Translations under genes and position numbers: made by a program
Assembly: GCA_004154925.1 (NCBI GenBank)
Contig: QJNS01000711.1
Location: 27,672 to 91,671, forward strand
Length of the DNA: 64,000 nt
Direction of reading: 5' to 3'
Source: Monosporascus cannonballus
Lineage: Eukaryota > Ascomycota > Sordariomycetes > Xylariales
Shown here: positions 49,590-60,581 of the stretch, piece by piece
How the letters are laid out: each line of letters begins with the position of its first letter
Numbering within the stretch: the stretch's first letter is position 1
Notes under the pieces: model-generated
Database searches by the model: none
Told to the model about the DNA's origin: nothing
What the model saw: the letters and a program-made list of their open reading frames with translations, nothing else

Positions 49590-51204
49590 GCTACGTCTCC
49601 ACTTTGATACAGAGTCGGCCGATGTGGATGAACTCCAGCAAGGGGAATGCGTCCTCGTAGGAGCCTGCAATAGTCAGCATCTCGCGCTTGTGACGGTTCC
49701 ATGGAGTGTCGAAAGCACTCGGCGCACTGCGGGCCATTCTAGAGAAGATGACCTCTCAATATTCTCCGAGCTTGTACGTGTCGTTCGTGAAATCAGGTGC
49801 GTCAGCACCTAGTTGTACTTCGTTTACCAGTATAGAAAACGTCTGCCGAGCCCGATGATAATCGAGCACCTCAAGCCCGGTAAGTGTTCCAAGCGAGTCC
49901 AATATCTCTGGTCAGATGCGCCCGTCCAGACACTGAGGGGTGTCAGGTTCCTCGTCAATGTCCGCAAAATAATAATCATGCCATCCCATGGAAAATTCTT
50001 AGAGACTTTTACGGTCGTCTAATGAGTCTATGGTGGTCCTGACGATTGTGCCTGCCTTTTGGGCTATTGACATTATGAAGGAGCCAAAAATGATGAAGGA
50101 GTCCGAAGGTCTCAGGGGGTCTGAAGGCCACTGGGCGTCAAATACGACCACCAGTACTTCGATCGTCGTATTCCTTTCGATAAATGCGCTCGGTTCCAAG
50201 GCCTGATACGCACCTACATCGAGGATGAGGGTTTCAGACTTGGGAAGCGGGCCAGACTCCCTCAGACATTCCTCAGTAATCGAGTGCCCATAGCTCATTC
50301 TTAGACTGGAGGGATCGGTGTCCAGAAGAGCGGAGAGCGTAGTCTGGGACAGTCCAACCGGCGATGGAAGTATGAGCGTCCGTAACATGGGGATGGGAGA
50401 GGGCCAAAGGAGGCAAGTCCGAACTCTTCCTCGGATCCGTCTTTTCTGACCTCGAAAGTAAGACAGACTTGAAAAACATATCCTCATAAACTCTTTCCAC
50501 AGCGGGGAATTGCCGGACCATCCTCGGGAAGTTCCGCAGCTGTAGTATCTGACGAGCGTTTCTAATACGCAGCCATCTCTGCTAGGGGATTAGGGTAGGC
50601 ATCCCTGAGGGGATTGCATCGTTAAGTCTAAGATGTTTGATCTTCGATCCTGCCACACAGTCCAGTAATTCCTCGTTGAGAAGGCATAAAAATTCAAAAC
50701 GCCCAGCGTCTCGATGCTCGTTAAGGTTGGAACGATCGACAACAAGGCAGACAAGGAGGTTAACATCATGCTCTACAGCGTCTATGTTTCTGTCCGTTGG
50801 TCTGTCCCGGGTCGCCTAGGTCTCAAAATGCGGTTCAAAAGATCTGTGTCCGCGTGGGGATTGGATCTCACGTTTAGCCCCAGCAAGAGATACCGCACGC
50901 AAGCATCAAGGAAGGGGGAACGCCTGGATCCACTGGCGGAAATCCGCCGCTTGGTGGCTTCTTCCTGGAGCTTGCGGCGCGGTTGGAGTAAATGGGGACA
51001 AAAATATCAAACTGAAAAGGCCGGCCGAACTGGCAGCAGTCCGTGTTGACAAGAACTAGCCGAGCGAGGGAGTCCATATCCGTGGCGACATACTCGCCCA
51101 TCATCATGCTCAGCTTTCTCCGGAGCTTGAATAAGAGGCTCCTTGACGACGGTTGAGCCAAAGGCCTGCCTTACAACGCGTGACCGAATCCTAGGGTCCA
51201 TGGT
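49590..51204 (-). pseudogene. Decayed F-box/LRR-like gene
   Basis: Minus-strand remnants in changing frames that read in order as one protein. Near 51,204-50,990: MDPRIRSRVVRQAFGSTVVKEPL, then in another frame LRRKLSMMMGEYVATDMDSLARLVLVNTDCCQFGRPFQFDIF, resembling the F-box-to-linker part (L-x-x-LVLVN-x-x-C) of fungal F-box proteins. Near 50,690 NEELLDCVAGSKIKHLRLNDAIPSG and near 50,390 LRTLILPSPVGLSQTTLSALL look like leucine-rich repeats. Near 49,700-49,610 HKREMLTIAGSYEDAFPLLEFIHIGRLCIKVE looks like the C-terminal end of this type of gene. In-frame stops (e.g. TAG after CIKVET) and several frame shifts break it. The order of pieces makes chance unlikely, but the family call is inferred from general pattern only. 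Confidence 0.45.
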
Positions 51205-52258
51205 GCTCTAGGGAAATTCATATGGTTGTTGTTGTTGTTTTGGGGAGGGCGGGGTGGTTCGATAGATGCTCCCGGTTCACTGCGTATAGAAAATGACTGG
51301 AACTGATGTTTCCGAAATCCTGGGTTTGAAGCAATGTAATATGCAACAAGCTTAGATGAACACATTCGTAGCAGAGGTGACAGTCATCCCGTGTCTTTGG
51401 GTGTGGCCATCCTTCCCTACCTGTTCTGTTTCCGCTGATGTTTCCCACGGATGAAACAAGGGACGACCCCATATACGGTATATTCAAAAGTCTATACAGT
51501 GGTATCATGGCGGAAGAGGAGACGAATTCTAAGCATATCTGGCTCGTTGCGACTTTCTCAGCAAGGTTGCCCAGCGGGAGAGTGACATACAAAGTTAGGG
51601 GTTTCCTCCCTCCACCATTTAACACCGGAAGGTCGGTCCTGCTTAGATAGCATTGCCAGCAATCAGTTACACGTGTAATACAAAAGAAAAATTGGCTGCA
51701 GTGCTATGGTGGCGCAGATACCTAGGCATGGGCCAAGACGTAAAGCGGCAGGCAGAGGCTGGTTCATGGTCAGAGCTGGCATACGACTGATCACTCATAG
51801 ATAGTCTCGACAAGCGAGATGATGCAGTATTCCACGCATAGAGTTCCGGTCTAAGGCCGGGAATGGGACTCGACGAAAGAGGGTGCAACGCAATTCACTC
51901 GGTAGAATGAGAGATCCTGTGCAGAACCAGGCGTCCTCTGATATTTTTGGCCCCGAAAAGGGCAATATGTGAGTACAGAGACCACTTGGCTGTTGATACG
52001 ACCAAGCCCTAAAAGATGCCGCCTTGTGACTCCCCAATGAATGACGATGTAAAGCCAGACGCATCCCATGATCATGAGTTTCGTTTCCTCCTTCCTCACT
52101 ACCAACCGTGCTGGAGCAGAGGTTACTGGTCTGCCACGCGCCGAAGAGGTGGACGCTCAGAGCAAGACGCTGTTCGCGTTCTTAGCTCGTCCATCGCCTT
52201 CCAGATCCTCCCGATCATAGCTCCGGCTGCTCAAGAGAGAGCGGGCGCTTTCCCGCGT
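51205..52258. other. Intergenic
   Basis: No gene recognised; the last part is the 3' region of the eS30 gene. Confidence 0.4.
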
Positions 52259-52879
52259 TTAAGTACCAGGGTTGGGGTTCATCTGCCAACATGGTCAGTT
52301 CTCCATCGCCAGCACACATCGATATTCAGCCGTGGATACTGACCTTTCTCTTGCCACCGGTCAGAGTGACGTTGACGAATCGGCGGGTGTATGTGAGTCT
52401 CTTCTTCGCACGCCCCTTGGGGGTCTTGAGCTTCTCCTTCTTCTCGACCTGTGATGATGCCCATGTTAGCCTCCAACTTCAAGCTACCATCATATCAATT
52501 TTCGGATTTAATTGCGAGACGTGTGCGATAGAGAGAGCGCGTGTTCGTGGTGATTCGAAGTCGCCAGTTTTTCGTCATTCCGGCCCTTGAAATTTGCAGC
52601 CGGTGGCGAATTGTCCGTGAAGAAAAACCACTCGTGTAGTGCTGAGATTACTTGATCGAAAATATCCCTCTTCGATCGAATGTCGACTATCCCGCTCCCT
52701 CCATCGCCGTGGGAAACTATTGCATTTCGTGGAGGATCCAACTGAACGAACCTTAGGCGTCTGAGACTTGACCTTTCCTGAAAATCGGGATTTCATCAGC
52801 TATCGCAGCGCTGCCAAACTTTCGCCATCACCCAACACGACTTACCGGCACGAGCCAAACTTCCGTGAACCTTGCCCAT
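52259..52879 (-). CDS. RPS30: 40S ribosomal protein eS30 (RPS30)
   Basis: 62-residue ribosomal protein assembled from four exons: 52879-52846, 52777-52752, 52448-52344 and 52282-52259. The spliced product starts [20 protein letters not shown], continues [35 protein letters not shown] and ends MNPNPGT, matching eS30 along its full length. No ubiquitin-like fusion is present, as usual in fungi (animals make it as the FAU fusion). All four exons are too short to show up as reading frames, so the gene is easy to miss. Intron 2 is unusually long (303 nt, 52449-52751) against 68 and 61 nt for the others. A basic protein of the small subunit near the decoding site; the gene should be strongly expressed. 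Confidence 0.96.
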
Positions 52880-53436
52880 CTTGAAGACTTGTTATTCGGC
52901 GGTTCCTATGTGTTGACGAGTTGTAGGAGTCGTGAGTGCAGTAAAGGCGCTATTCGCTGATGAAATCTTTGACTTTGCGCTTCGTTTGGACAGAAGTGGG
53001 TAAGAGTCACAGAACGCAGGAGCGAGGGGCGAATCTCAAAAAACCCTAGTCACGTGTATCTCCTTAGCCGCATAAAGACTGCTTGATACATTTTGGCTCT
53101 GGGTAATCCTCGGCGCCTGCCCCACCCCAAGGGTGCCACCACAGGCCCCAGTCCTCAGATCACATGGATGTACCTGTGTACATGGATCCTCGCTAACCCC
53201 CGTCCTCAAACCAACCAAGCTCACATGATGTGGAATGGCCTCATTCCGGTCCGAACGTCGGCGGCAGTCGGAGACGGGAGCACAGGCGGTAACTATACAT
53301 ATTCCTCGGATTATCTGTGATCTTGCGCATAGGATATAAGCTATACATTCGAATACTGCGGGAGTAAAGCCCTTGCTCTGAATTGCGTTTATTCCAGTGT
53401 TCCGTAAGGGTGTCCAGATCAGATCACGGATCCGCA
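52880..53436. other. Divergent promoter region
   Basis: Shared upstream region between the minus-strand eS30 gene and the plus-strand CREG-like gene. No further gene seen. Confidence 0.5.
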
Positions 53437-54255
53437 ATGAGGCTCTCGCGCCACTTCCCCCTTATCTCACTCGCTGCTGGCCTCGGCCTGGCTGAGCAGG
53501 CTGTGGAGCCGCAGCATATATTCAGCAACCCTCCGGTATCTGCTGAGTCGAGCTCCCGGATCCCGACTGCATACGAATCCGCCGTGCTAGGCCGCCGCAT
53601 CCTAGCCCTGACTCCACTTGGGACGCTCTCCACCGTGTTCCCAAGTTCCGCTGACGGACGTCTCTCCGGCGAGGAGCACCGCCCCGCCGGCCTGGGAGGC
53701 GTCCCCATCGGGCTGGTTGACTACGTGGCCGACTGCGAGGACGACGGCAACCCCACCATCCTCGCCATCAACATCGCGACGTCTTTCCAGAACGTCAAAC
53801 AGGGGTCCAACATCAGCTTAGCGCAGAGGTGGACCCCGCGGTACCCGCCGGACAAGCGCATCAAGTCGTCGTTCCTTAATCGGCTGCTAGGCAGAGAGGA
53901 GGAGCCCGAGGATCCTGTGCCCTATTCGGCGGCCAACCTGCCTCGGTTTTCGCTGCTCGGCTACCTCGAGAAGATCGACTCCACGCCTTCCGAGGCTTTG
54001 GCGGCGTGCTTCGTCGACAAGCACCCCGACGCCAAGTACTGGCTGCCCGGCAACAAGATCCACGAGTCCGAGTTCGTGAGGCTCGTTGTTACGCAGGTGT
54101 ACTGGATCGGAGGCTTTGGCGATCGCGCCTACATCGGCTGGATCGACCCTGCTGACTGGAAGAACGTCACCCGGGAGGAGTGGGAGGCTGTGAGACTCCC
54201 CGGGGAGAAGAAGGGATGGAAAGAATGGAGCTCCTCGCGTCTGTCAGATCTGTGA
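53437..54255 (+). CDS. Secreted CREG-like / pyridoxamine 5'-phosphate oxidase-like protein
   Basis: 272-residue intronless protein. The chosen ATG at 53437 gives a signal peptide (MRLSRHFPLISLAAGLGLAEQ); the frame is open further upstream but without another ATG. The body has the order of the fungal CREG/PNPOx-like split-barrel family: ESAVLGRRIL near the start, VPIGLVDYVADCEDDGNPTILAINIATSFQNVKQGSNISLAQRW for the first barrel strands, then RFSLLGYLEKI, CFVDKHPDAKYWLPGNKIHESEFVRLVVTQVYWIGGFGDRAYIGWIDPADW. Family members have a flavin-binding fold but many lack oxidase activity and are secreted or lysosomal. Catalysis is therefore not claimed. One N-x-S site (NIS) fits secretion. Confidence 0.8.
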   Translation: MRLSRHFPLISLAAGLGLAEQAVEPQHIFSNPPVSAESSSRIPTAYESAVLGRRILALTPLGTLSTVFPSSADGRLSGEEHRPAGLGGVPIGLVDYVADCEDDGNPTILAINIATSFQNVKQGSNISLAQRWTPRYPPDKRIKSSFLNRLLGREEEPEDPVPYSAANLPRFSLLGYLEKIDSTPSEALAACFVDKHPDAKYWLPGNKIHESEFVRLVVTQVYWIGGFGDRAYIGWIDPADWKNVTREEWEAVRLPGEKKGWKEWSSSRLSDL

Positions 54256-55189
54256 GGTCAACACGTAGGATGGATACTTTTGCTGGGCGGACTGCTGCAT
54301 TTGTCCGGCTTGTAATTCAATGATACGAGTTACAACGCCGGGGCCGCAAGGGCAATAAATTAGCACTGATTTATCTTCAAGCACTCCTTTCCACCTGTTT
54401 GGATACGGCGCTCATCTTCACATTATATATAGTATATGGATATGTCCGGTTAATATGGTATAAAGTAATGTGTTCTCCTTGTAAACCTGATATGTCAGGG
54501 TCACTCCTTTTTGCCCCCCTCACAGGGCTGAAATGGTATTGTGATATTGCTTGAACCTTAATGCTGGCTCAGCTCTACGCCCAAATATTCAATGTCATGA
54601 TATGGTAAAAATATTTGCCTTCGCTAGATAAATATAGTGCTGGCCAAAATCCCTGGAATATCGTTAAGGGACGATTCACCAAAGGGTTCTGCAAGGAGAG
54701 GAAGCGAGTAGCATATCACGGACTGTTGGTGCAATGGGTCCACTGCATTATAACACGATATCATAGAGTATCAAGAAGCACGGGGGGTCTTCTCAAGTAA
54801 GTGATATGAACATCTGAATCTGTCATGATTACCATTGCCTGTTGTGGAAATAGAGCGTTGTCTTCCTCGCAGCATAGTTGCATCAAATGGTGGCAGGGGT
54901 GCCGAGAGCAGGCGCGATGCAGGAAGCCCCTTCATCTCCCCGTTCCGAAACATGGATAACAGCCTTGCCTTGCCGATTCTGCACCTCCTCCTGCCCAGCC
55001 TGCCTGTCCGTTTGTCCACTGACGTCATTCTCTCACTACCTTCATATTTATGAGGTAGCTAGGTGATTTGCTCCCAGGCGGATTACCTAGTAGGCGGACT
55101 GAGAGGTAACCGTGATTTTCCCGGAAGGTTGTCGTGTGGTTGATAGTCACCTTAAAGGTTAAAACCAGCAACAAATCTTCACCGAGCAG
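54256..55189. other. Intergenic
   Basis: 3' flank of the CREG-like gene and upstream region of the tRNA gene. No gene recognised. Confidence 0.4.
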
Positions 55190-55342
55190 AGCCATGTGGA
55201 GAAATGGGTAAGTTGCCTTCTCGGTCCAGACCAAGTTTCTCGCAAGGAGAAAAAGTAAAACTGATTAAAGTTGTAGTAACTCGTTGACCTCCTACCCCGT
55301 GTTGTGAGTCAAATATTGCGGGTTCGAGTCCCGTCATGGCTG
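55190..55342 (+). tRNA. tRNA-Arg (anticodon CCU) with two insertions, one in the D-loop
   Basis: The acceptor strands AGCCATG (55,190-55,196) and CATGGCT (55,335-55,341) pair perfectly (7 bp). The D-stem is GAG/CTC, the anticodon stem TTGAC/GTCAA (5 bp), the loop CT-CCT-A gives anticodon CCU with U33, the variable loop has 5 nt, and the T-arm GCGGG-TTCGAGT-CCCGT contains a perfect B-box (GGTTCGAGTCC). A T5 Pol III terminator lies at 55,349-55,353. Two inserts interrupt the cloverleaf: 12 nt (55,295-55,306) at the canonical 37/38 intron site, and 69 nt (55,208-55,276) in the D-loop. The latter starts GTAAGT, ends TTGTAG, has an ACTGAT branch-like word, and is flanked by the direct repeat GTAA. 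Without inserts the RNA is 72 nt. Gene or recently broken gene: undecided. Confidence 0.8.
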
Positions 55343-55348
55343 CGTACC

Positions 55349-55353
55349 TTTTT
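55349..55353 (+). terminator. Pol III terminator (T5) of the tRNA-Arg gene
   Basis: Run of five T starting 7 bases after the discriminator base of the tRNA, the usual position and form of an RNA polymerase III stop signal. Confidence 0.65.
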
Positions 55354-57391
55354 ATGCGGCAATCTCTCTGCCTAGTCCGTTTAGATATTGAACATCAACC
55401 AACCATGCAAGGTGCTGCAAACGGTACAAGGTCTCCACCTGTAATTTCCTCCCATTTCCCTGCCCTAATAGGGCTGCATTCAGTACCGTAAGTAAGACTC
55501 TAATATGATGGCTCACGGGAGTCTAGTTACTGCCAAAGTTGTCAGACTCCATAATATTCATGGATGTCGTAAGTGGAGTGGGCCGTGATGCTCCTTAGAC
55601 ATACCTGCTCTAGGCGTAAATGATGTCGTCTGAATGGAGTGTAATGGTCGGGCTGGAGGGTAAACACATGACAAGCTAGAACTTCGTTATATCGATATGT
55701 GAAGTAGCCGTCTGTCGTACTATAAATTTCAGATGTATAATAGTACTCGGATACGGACCATATAACGTCGCCGGTTTCCCATTCACCTCCATCAGCCAGA
55801 TGATGTGCCAGACTTCGTATACCAAATAGCAATCTCACTGAGAATCGACTGTGGAAGACCTTACCCGGTTTCTACCCTCTATCGACTTCCTCTACTAGTC
55901 ACAGATGGTTGTCGCTGGCCCCTACTTGCATGACAGGTTAGCCCTAATTTCGCCGTGCTCTCGTGGACGGCCGAGAACGCCATAGATATAATCTCCACGT
56001 CCTTTCTGCGGATCCGTATGGTCTTCAGTTTTAGGGAGAAATCCACGAAGAGTCGTAGGCAGGGGAAGGACAGGAATAGGAGGAACGGTAGGGGGGCTCG
56101 CGGCCGGCTAGGCATGATGGATCTACGACAGCTCCGGTCTCTACGTGCAGGAAATCGGAGAGCGTCACATGTTTGGACTCGAGAGGCGGATGTAAAAGGT
56201 GGGAAAACTCGTCTGGATAATGCTAGTTCAAGGAGTGGGGGGAGGATAGTGAGAAGTAACCCTGTATCTCATGTTTAACTGATATCTCCTTGAGTCTCTT
56301 GTAAAAGACCTGACGGTTGGAGAAAGTAGGCCAATTAGGTTACTGAACCTTAATGGTCAGGGGCGGATTTATGGGACTGGGTGATTCCAGCTTTACTGTA
56401 GTCGAAGGCACACAAGAACCCTGTTACGACTTTCCCTGAACTACGGGGATATCGAGCAACGAGCCCCCTTTTATTCATGATAGCTAGCGCCTTATCATCG
56501 AGGGATCGGCCAGCCAGGGAGCAGCTAGGGGGTTTGAGCAAGACGGATCTCTAAGCTATGAGCACGAAGCTCTTACGGGGGAAAAAAAAAAAAACTTTAC
56601 CGGCCCCGGAGGTTCGCCAGTATCTTGTTTTTCTAACGGACTCGCGGTTGCGGCACCCATTATCATGGATATGGTGGATTATCAAACACGTCGAGAGCCC
56701 TAAGATTGGACAGCCTAGAATCCCCGGTGCAGCGAGCTTGTGCAAACTCGTACGGCTGGAACTAATTACAGGCCATATATCCAGACGGAGGACATGCGAG
56801 CTGAGGCGTCCCAGTTCATCGCTAAAACGTCCAGAATCTATACAGTACCATGCGTCAGATTTGATACTTCGCAAGGGGAAGAGGTTCTGCCTTCACTCTG
56901 CCGTCTCTCCGGGATACTACTATCAAAACACACATGACCGCCCGCTCTATCGACCGCGGAACGTCTATTTCCAGAGGATTTGGTGTTTATGTTAGTGATC
57001 TTATGAGATTGGCTACACCGCTGCGGCAGCAGAGCCTGCTTAAGCTGGGGACATCGTTTAGGCCATCAAAGCTACGAACACATTCCCGTATCATGTGATA
57101 TCTCAATTAGTTAAAGAACGCCTCCGCCATCATACATACACGTTGGTCCCTCGCCGCTCTATCGTCGTTCATGATAAATTGATTCCTGAACGTATCGCGT
57201 ACACCAGAGCCAAAGGGAAACCCGGCCAAATCATGATAAACTCCTCGGTGCTGCGAATCCGTAATCGATTACCTAAACCGCGAACATGCTCATAGCCTGC
57301 GAGATCCAGCCCGTATCGGTATCATTAGAAGCTCATTCGCTCGGTCCTCATGTCGTATACCCAACGGGTCGGGAAATGGAAGCTTATGGCC
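55354..57391. other. Intergenic
   Basis: Two kilobases between the tRNA and the synaptobrevin gene. Contains an A13 run at about 56,582-56,594. No gene recognised. Confidence 0.4.
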
Positions 57392-58293
57392 TCATTTGTT
57401 CCGGGTCGCGAAGACTAATTTATACGAGTCAGTCATGCTGACGCGGCGCATGATACTCTTGGGCGGCTTACCTGTGGGGATGACGATGATCAAAATGAGA
57501 ACGATGATACCGATAATCAAGCACATTCTCATCTTCATGTCCTTCCACCACATTTGCTTGCGGACTCTGTTGGCACCACGGCGGAAACCTTGGGCGGAGA
57601 CGGCTAGGTTGTCGGTCTTATCTTGAAGGGCATCCAGGCGCTCGCCACGTTGGGAAACGTTCTTGATGTTAAGTCGCATCACATCAACGGTTTCATCAAT
57701 TTGCTGTGGGATAAACCGTTAGCATCTATATGGGAGGGTTTGAAGGTCGCTAGCCTGTTCCCGGATCGCAAGAATCGCCGAGTCTAATGTTTTGAACGAG
57801 TGTAACTGGTTGGAGGGCGGTCGATCGCGACGGAATCATCGGTGGGCGATTGAAGTTGTTGTCATGCGATTAATCGACAGAGCCGAGCCAAGTCTTATGA
57901 GACCGAAGTAACCATTATTGAATATCAGAAAGCATCGATGTCGAAGTTGGTTCAATCGTTCTTCATCCCGGTCGGCGATCCCTGAGGACGGTCGTTAAAG
58001 GTCGTCTCTTCTCCTGATGTTATCACTACCGATGCTATCGAATTCTCCCGAGCGTCTTGGTAGCTGCACCCGTAATATGGTCGCTCGTTCGTACAGTCGC
58101 AGTCCGTTAAAATAGCTGTTGCGAGGGTTTCGCATTCGGGCGATCCAGAAACAAGGCTATTGGGAGATCCGGTCGGGTCGAGAGAGCATAGACCTACCGC
58201 TTGAAGCGCTTGGGTTTTGGCATTTCCACCCTGTTGAGGAGCGGACTGGCCGCTGGGGATGTATGGGTCGTAGGGAGCGTCCTGGCCAGACAT
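57392..58293 (-). CDS. SNC1: Synaptobrevin/VAMP R-SNARE of exocytosis
   Basis: 116-residue tail-anchored SNARE (Snc1/SncA type) that drives fusion of secretory vesicles with the plasma membrane. Exons 58293-58198, 57703-57472 and 57414-57392. Exon 1 encodes [21 protein letters not shown]...KTQALQA and joins [59 protein letters not shown], the full SNARE helix with the zero-layer arginine in SQRGERL. The membrane anchor [17 protein letters not shown] follows, and exon 3 adds a short TVFATRNK tail. Intron 1 is long (494 nt, with possible donor GTAGGT and CACAG acceptor). Intron 2 is 57 nt, in frame and stop-free; its retention would insert 19 residues after the anchor. Confidence 0.95.
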
Positions 58294-60581
58294 ATTTGCG
58301 AAGGTTTATTGTAGTAAATACGCGGTCGGAGAGTTGATATTGAATCGCAAATGCGGAAATTTGTCGAGTGGTGCGCGTGATAATTGCAATAGCGTCCGGT
58401 GGTTCAATGGGGGTTGATGGAGTTGATGAGGTTCTGTGGATAAGGGGAGAGAGCAGGAATGGGTCAAGTAGAGTAAGAGGTTGGAGGGACAACTTTTGGG
58501 CTGGTTCCAGGTTTGGTACCAGATGGGCACTGGTAGGTTGCTGGATCGTTGTCCTGAGACGTTTTGGGCTTTGGGGGAAGGGGACGGAGGCACATGTAGC
58601 TTCGTTCCCGGGGGAAGGGTGGAGGGTGAGCCAACCAACCTGGAAGTTATCTGCTCCTTTGTACCTACAAGGTACTCAATCTAGGGACATGCTGTGTCAT
58701 GTCTAAGCGACTCCGGACTATTTGGTACTTATAGGTGACGAATAGTTTCTTAAGGTATAAGGAGATGGAAGCAGGCAACCATAGAGGATAAACTCAAACT
58801 CTCTTACAACCTACCAGGTCATACTTTTTTTTAACGCATATCTGGTTCCTTAGGTAGATAGTTACTCTATAACTTTCGATCACTTGGGTATCGGCAGATC
58901 AACGCACTCTTCGGAAGCGATTTTATTTTAGGCAGCTCCAGACGCATCCCAGTCTCTTCCCTCATTCCACCTGCCCAGCCGCCATGAGCCACGAGCCGCG
59001 ACAGCACGGTGTTACTCTGCGTGGCTGTGCAGCCCTTGATTATCGGGTTGCAGCTGGTACGGATGATGATAATCAGTACGCTTGGACGGATGCGGGAAGA
59101 GGGCTGGAAAATTGTAGCGAGTGGCTGCTCCTTATTCGGGCCCCGTACTTAGCAGCTGCTTAGTAAAACTTGGAACGGAATTAACGGGCTTCATGATGCC
59201 TAGCAGTGGTATTGATCCATCCTTTAGACTAAGGTTTCTGTGTTGGATGATCTTCCTGAGTTTTCCGCTTTAAATTGTTATCTCGTGGTACTAATATACA
59301 AAGTACCGCTTTTGCGTTTTCCAATATCCATTTGCCGACTCTGTCAATATCAACGACCCTCGAGTTCATTATGCAATTCTTACGACGGAGCGATTCAATC
59401 TTTAGTACTGCAGTTTCGCCGTTGGGGCTAGGCCTACTATAGAGGCAACCGCCAAGGGACCCCACCACGCCGTTCTGTTGTGTGGAGTGCATGAGGCTTC
59501 TACTCTAATGACGGAAATCCTTCAAGTATTTCTAGAACGACATCTTCATAATGGCAGGCCGCCCGATTGAACATGCTGTAACCATTGCTTCAAAGTAATA
59601 CTGGCCTAGCTTCTTCCAACTGATGATAGATCCATGCTGATAAGCATCATCACTTCTTGATACTCCAGCGCCTTCCAACGATAATAGCTCGACAACATGC
59701 CGCCTTTACATACGACGAACCTTAAGCCCGGCGCATTCTGGTACGTAATTATATAAGAAAGGGCAATTCAAGTGCCCATCGCCTATGTCATAGGAGCTCA
59801 CATCCCACCATTCGTCTGCTAGTCAGCGTGCCTATTGCCCCAGTTTCCCCGCTACTTGCTACTACCCCCTACAGAACAATGCTGATGAAATATTAAATGT
59901 TCGGCCAATCGTCGAGCAGTATCTCGTCCGCATCCGCTACATCCGGACGGCCTTATCCGTATTCAATCGCTACTAAGGACGTAGCTAGACTGCGTTACTT
60001 TATGTAGGTTCTAGCCCGCATAAGCTCGCATTCAAGCTGCAGGTGTTGAAGCCCGTAAACCGCAGCCTTCTAAGAAACATGCGGCGTGGAGCTCTTACCT
60101 TCCCTCCCCTCGAAAAGACATCCATGCCTAGCAAGTTACTCTGCAAAGGTCCTCTAAGTTCGACACGCTTGCGACACGTCAGCTTAAGGTGCTTCTTTGC
60201 AGGCATGATACAGGCAATTCCCATGATATTTGCAGTCTCGAACCCCTTGTGGCTTCCCATGATAATAGGAGTTGAGGGCACATAGAAGGGCCGACGCTTG
60301 TTCTATTTCGCACCGAAGCTGCTTTGTCGTACATGGCTTTCTTACCCGGCATCTCTTGTGCAACACAGCTATCCTGATTTGTCCAACTTCAAGTAGAGGA
60401 CGAAGACGCTGTACTGCACGGTTTTTGGACCCCCTCGCTCTCTGGAACCGGTAACTCGGAACCAGAGCGGCCAGGCCAGTGAGATATCGCCATGTTGGGT
60501 TGCTCATAATTAAGTCGCTCTATCTTCCATTTAGCTTTCGCTTATTGCTCTTGGCTCTCTACTCGGGCTTCAGCCGCTGTC
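58294..60581. other. Intergenic
   Basis: Shared upstream region of the SNARE gene (minus) and the GH76 gene (plus). A 59-codon frame at 58,984-59,163 is open from an ATG but has no family features. Otherwise only short frames. Confidence 0.4.

Noticed and set aside
58984..59163. 59-codon ORF with ATG start
   Set aside because: Open and fairly protein-like, but too short, without homology cues, leader or splice context.
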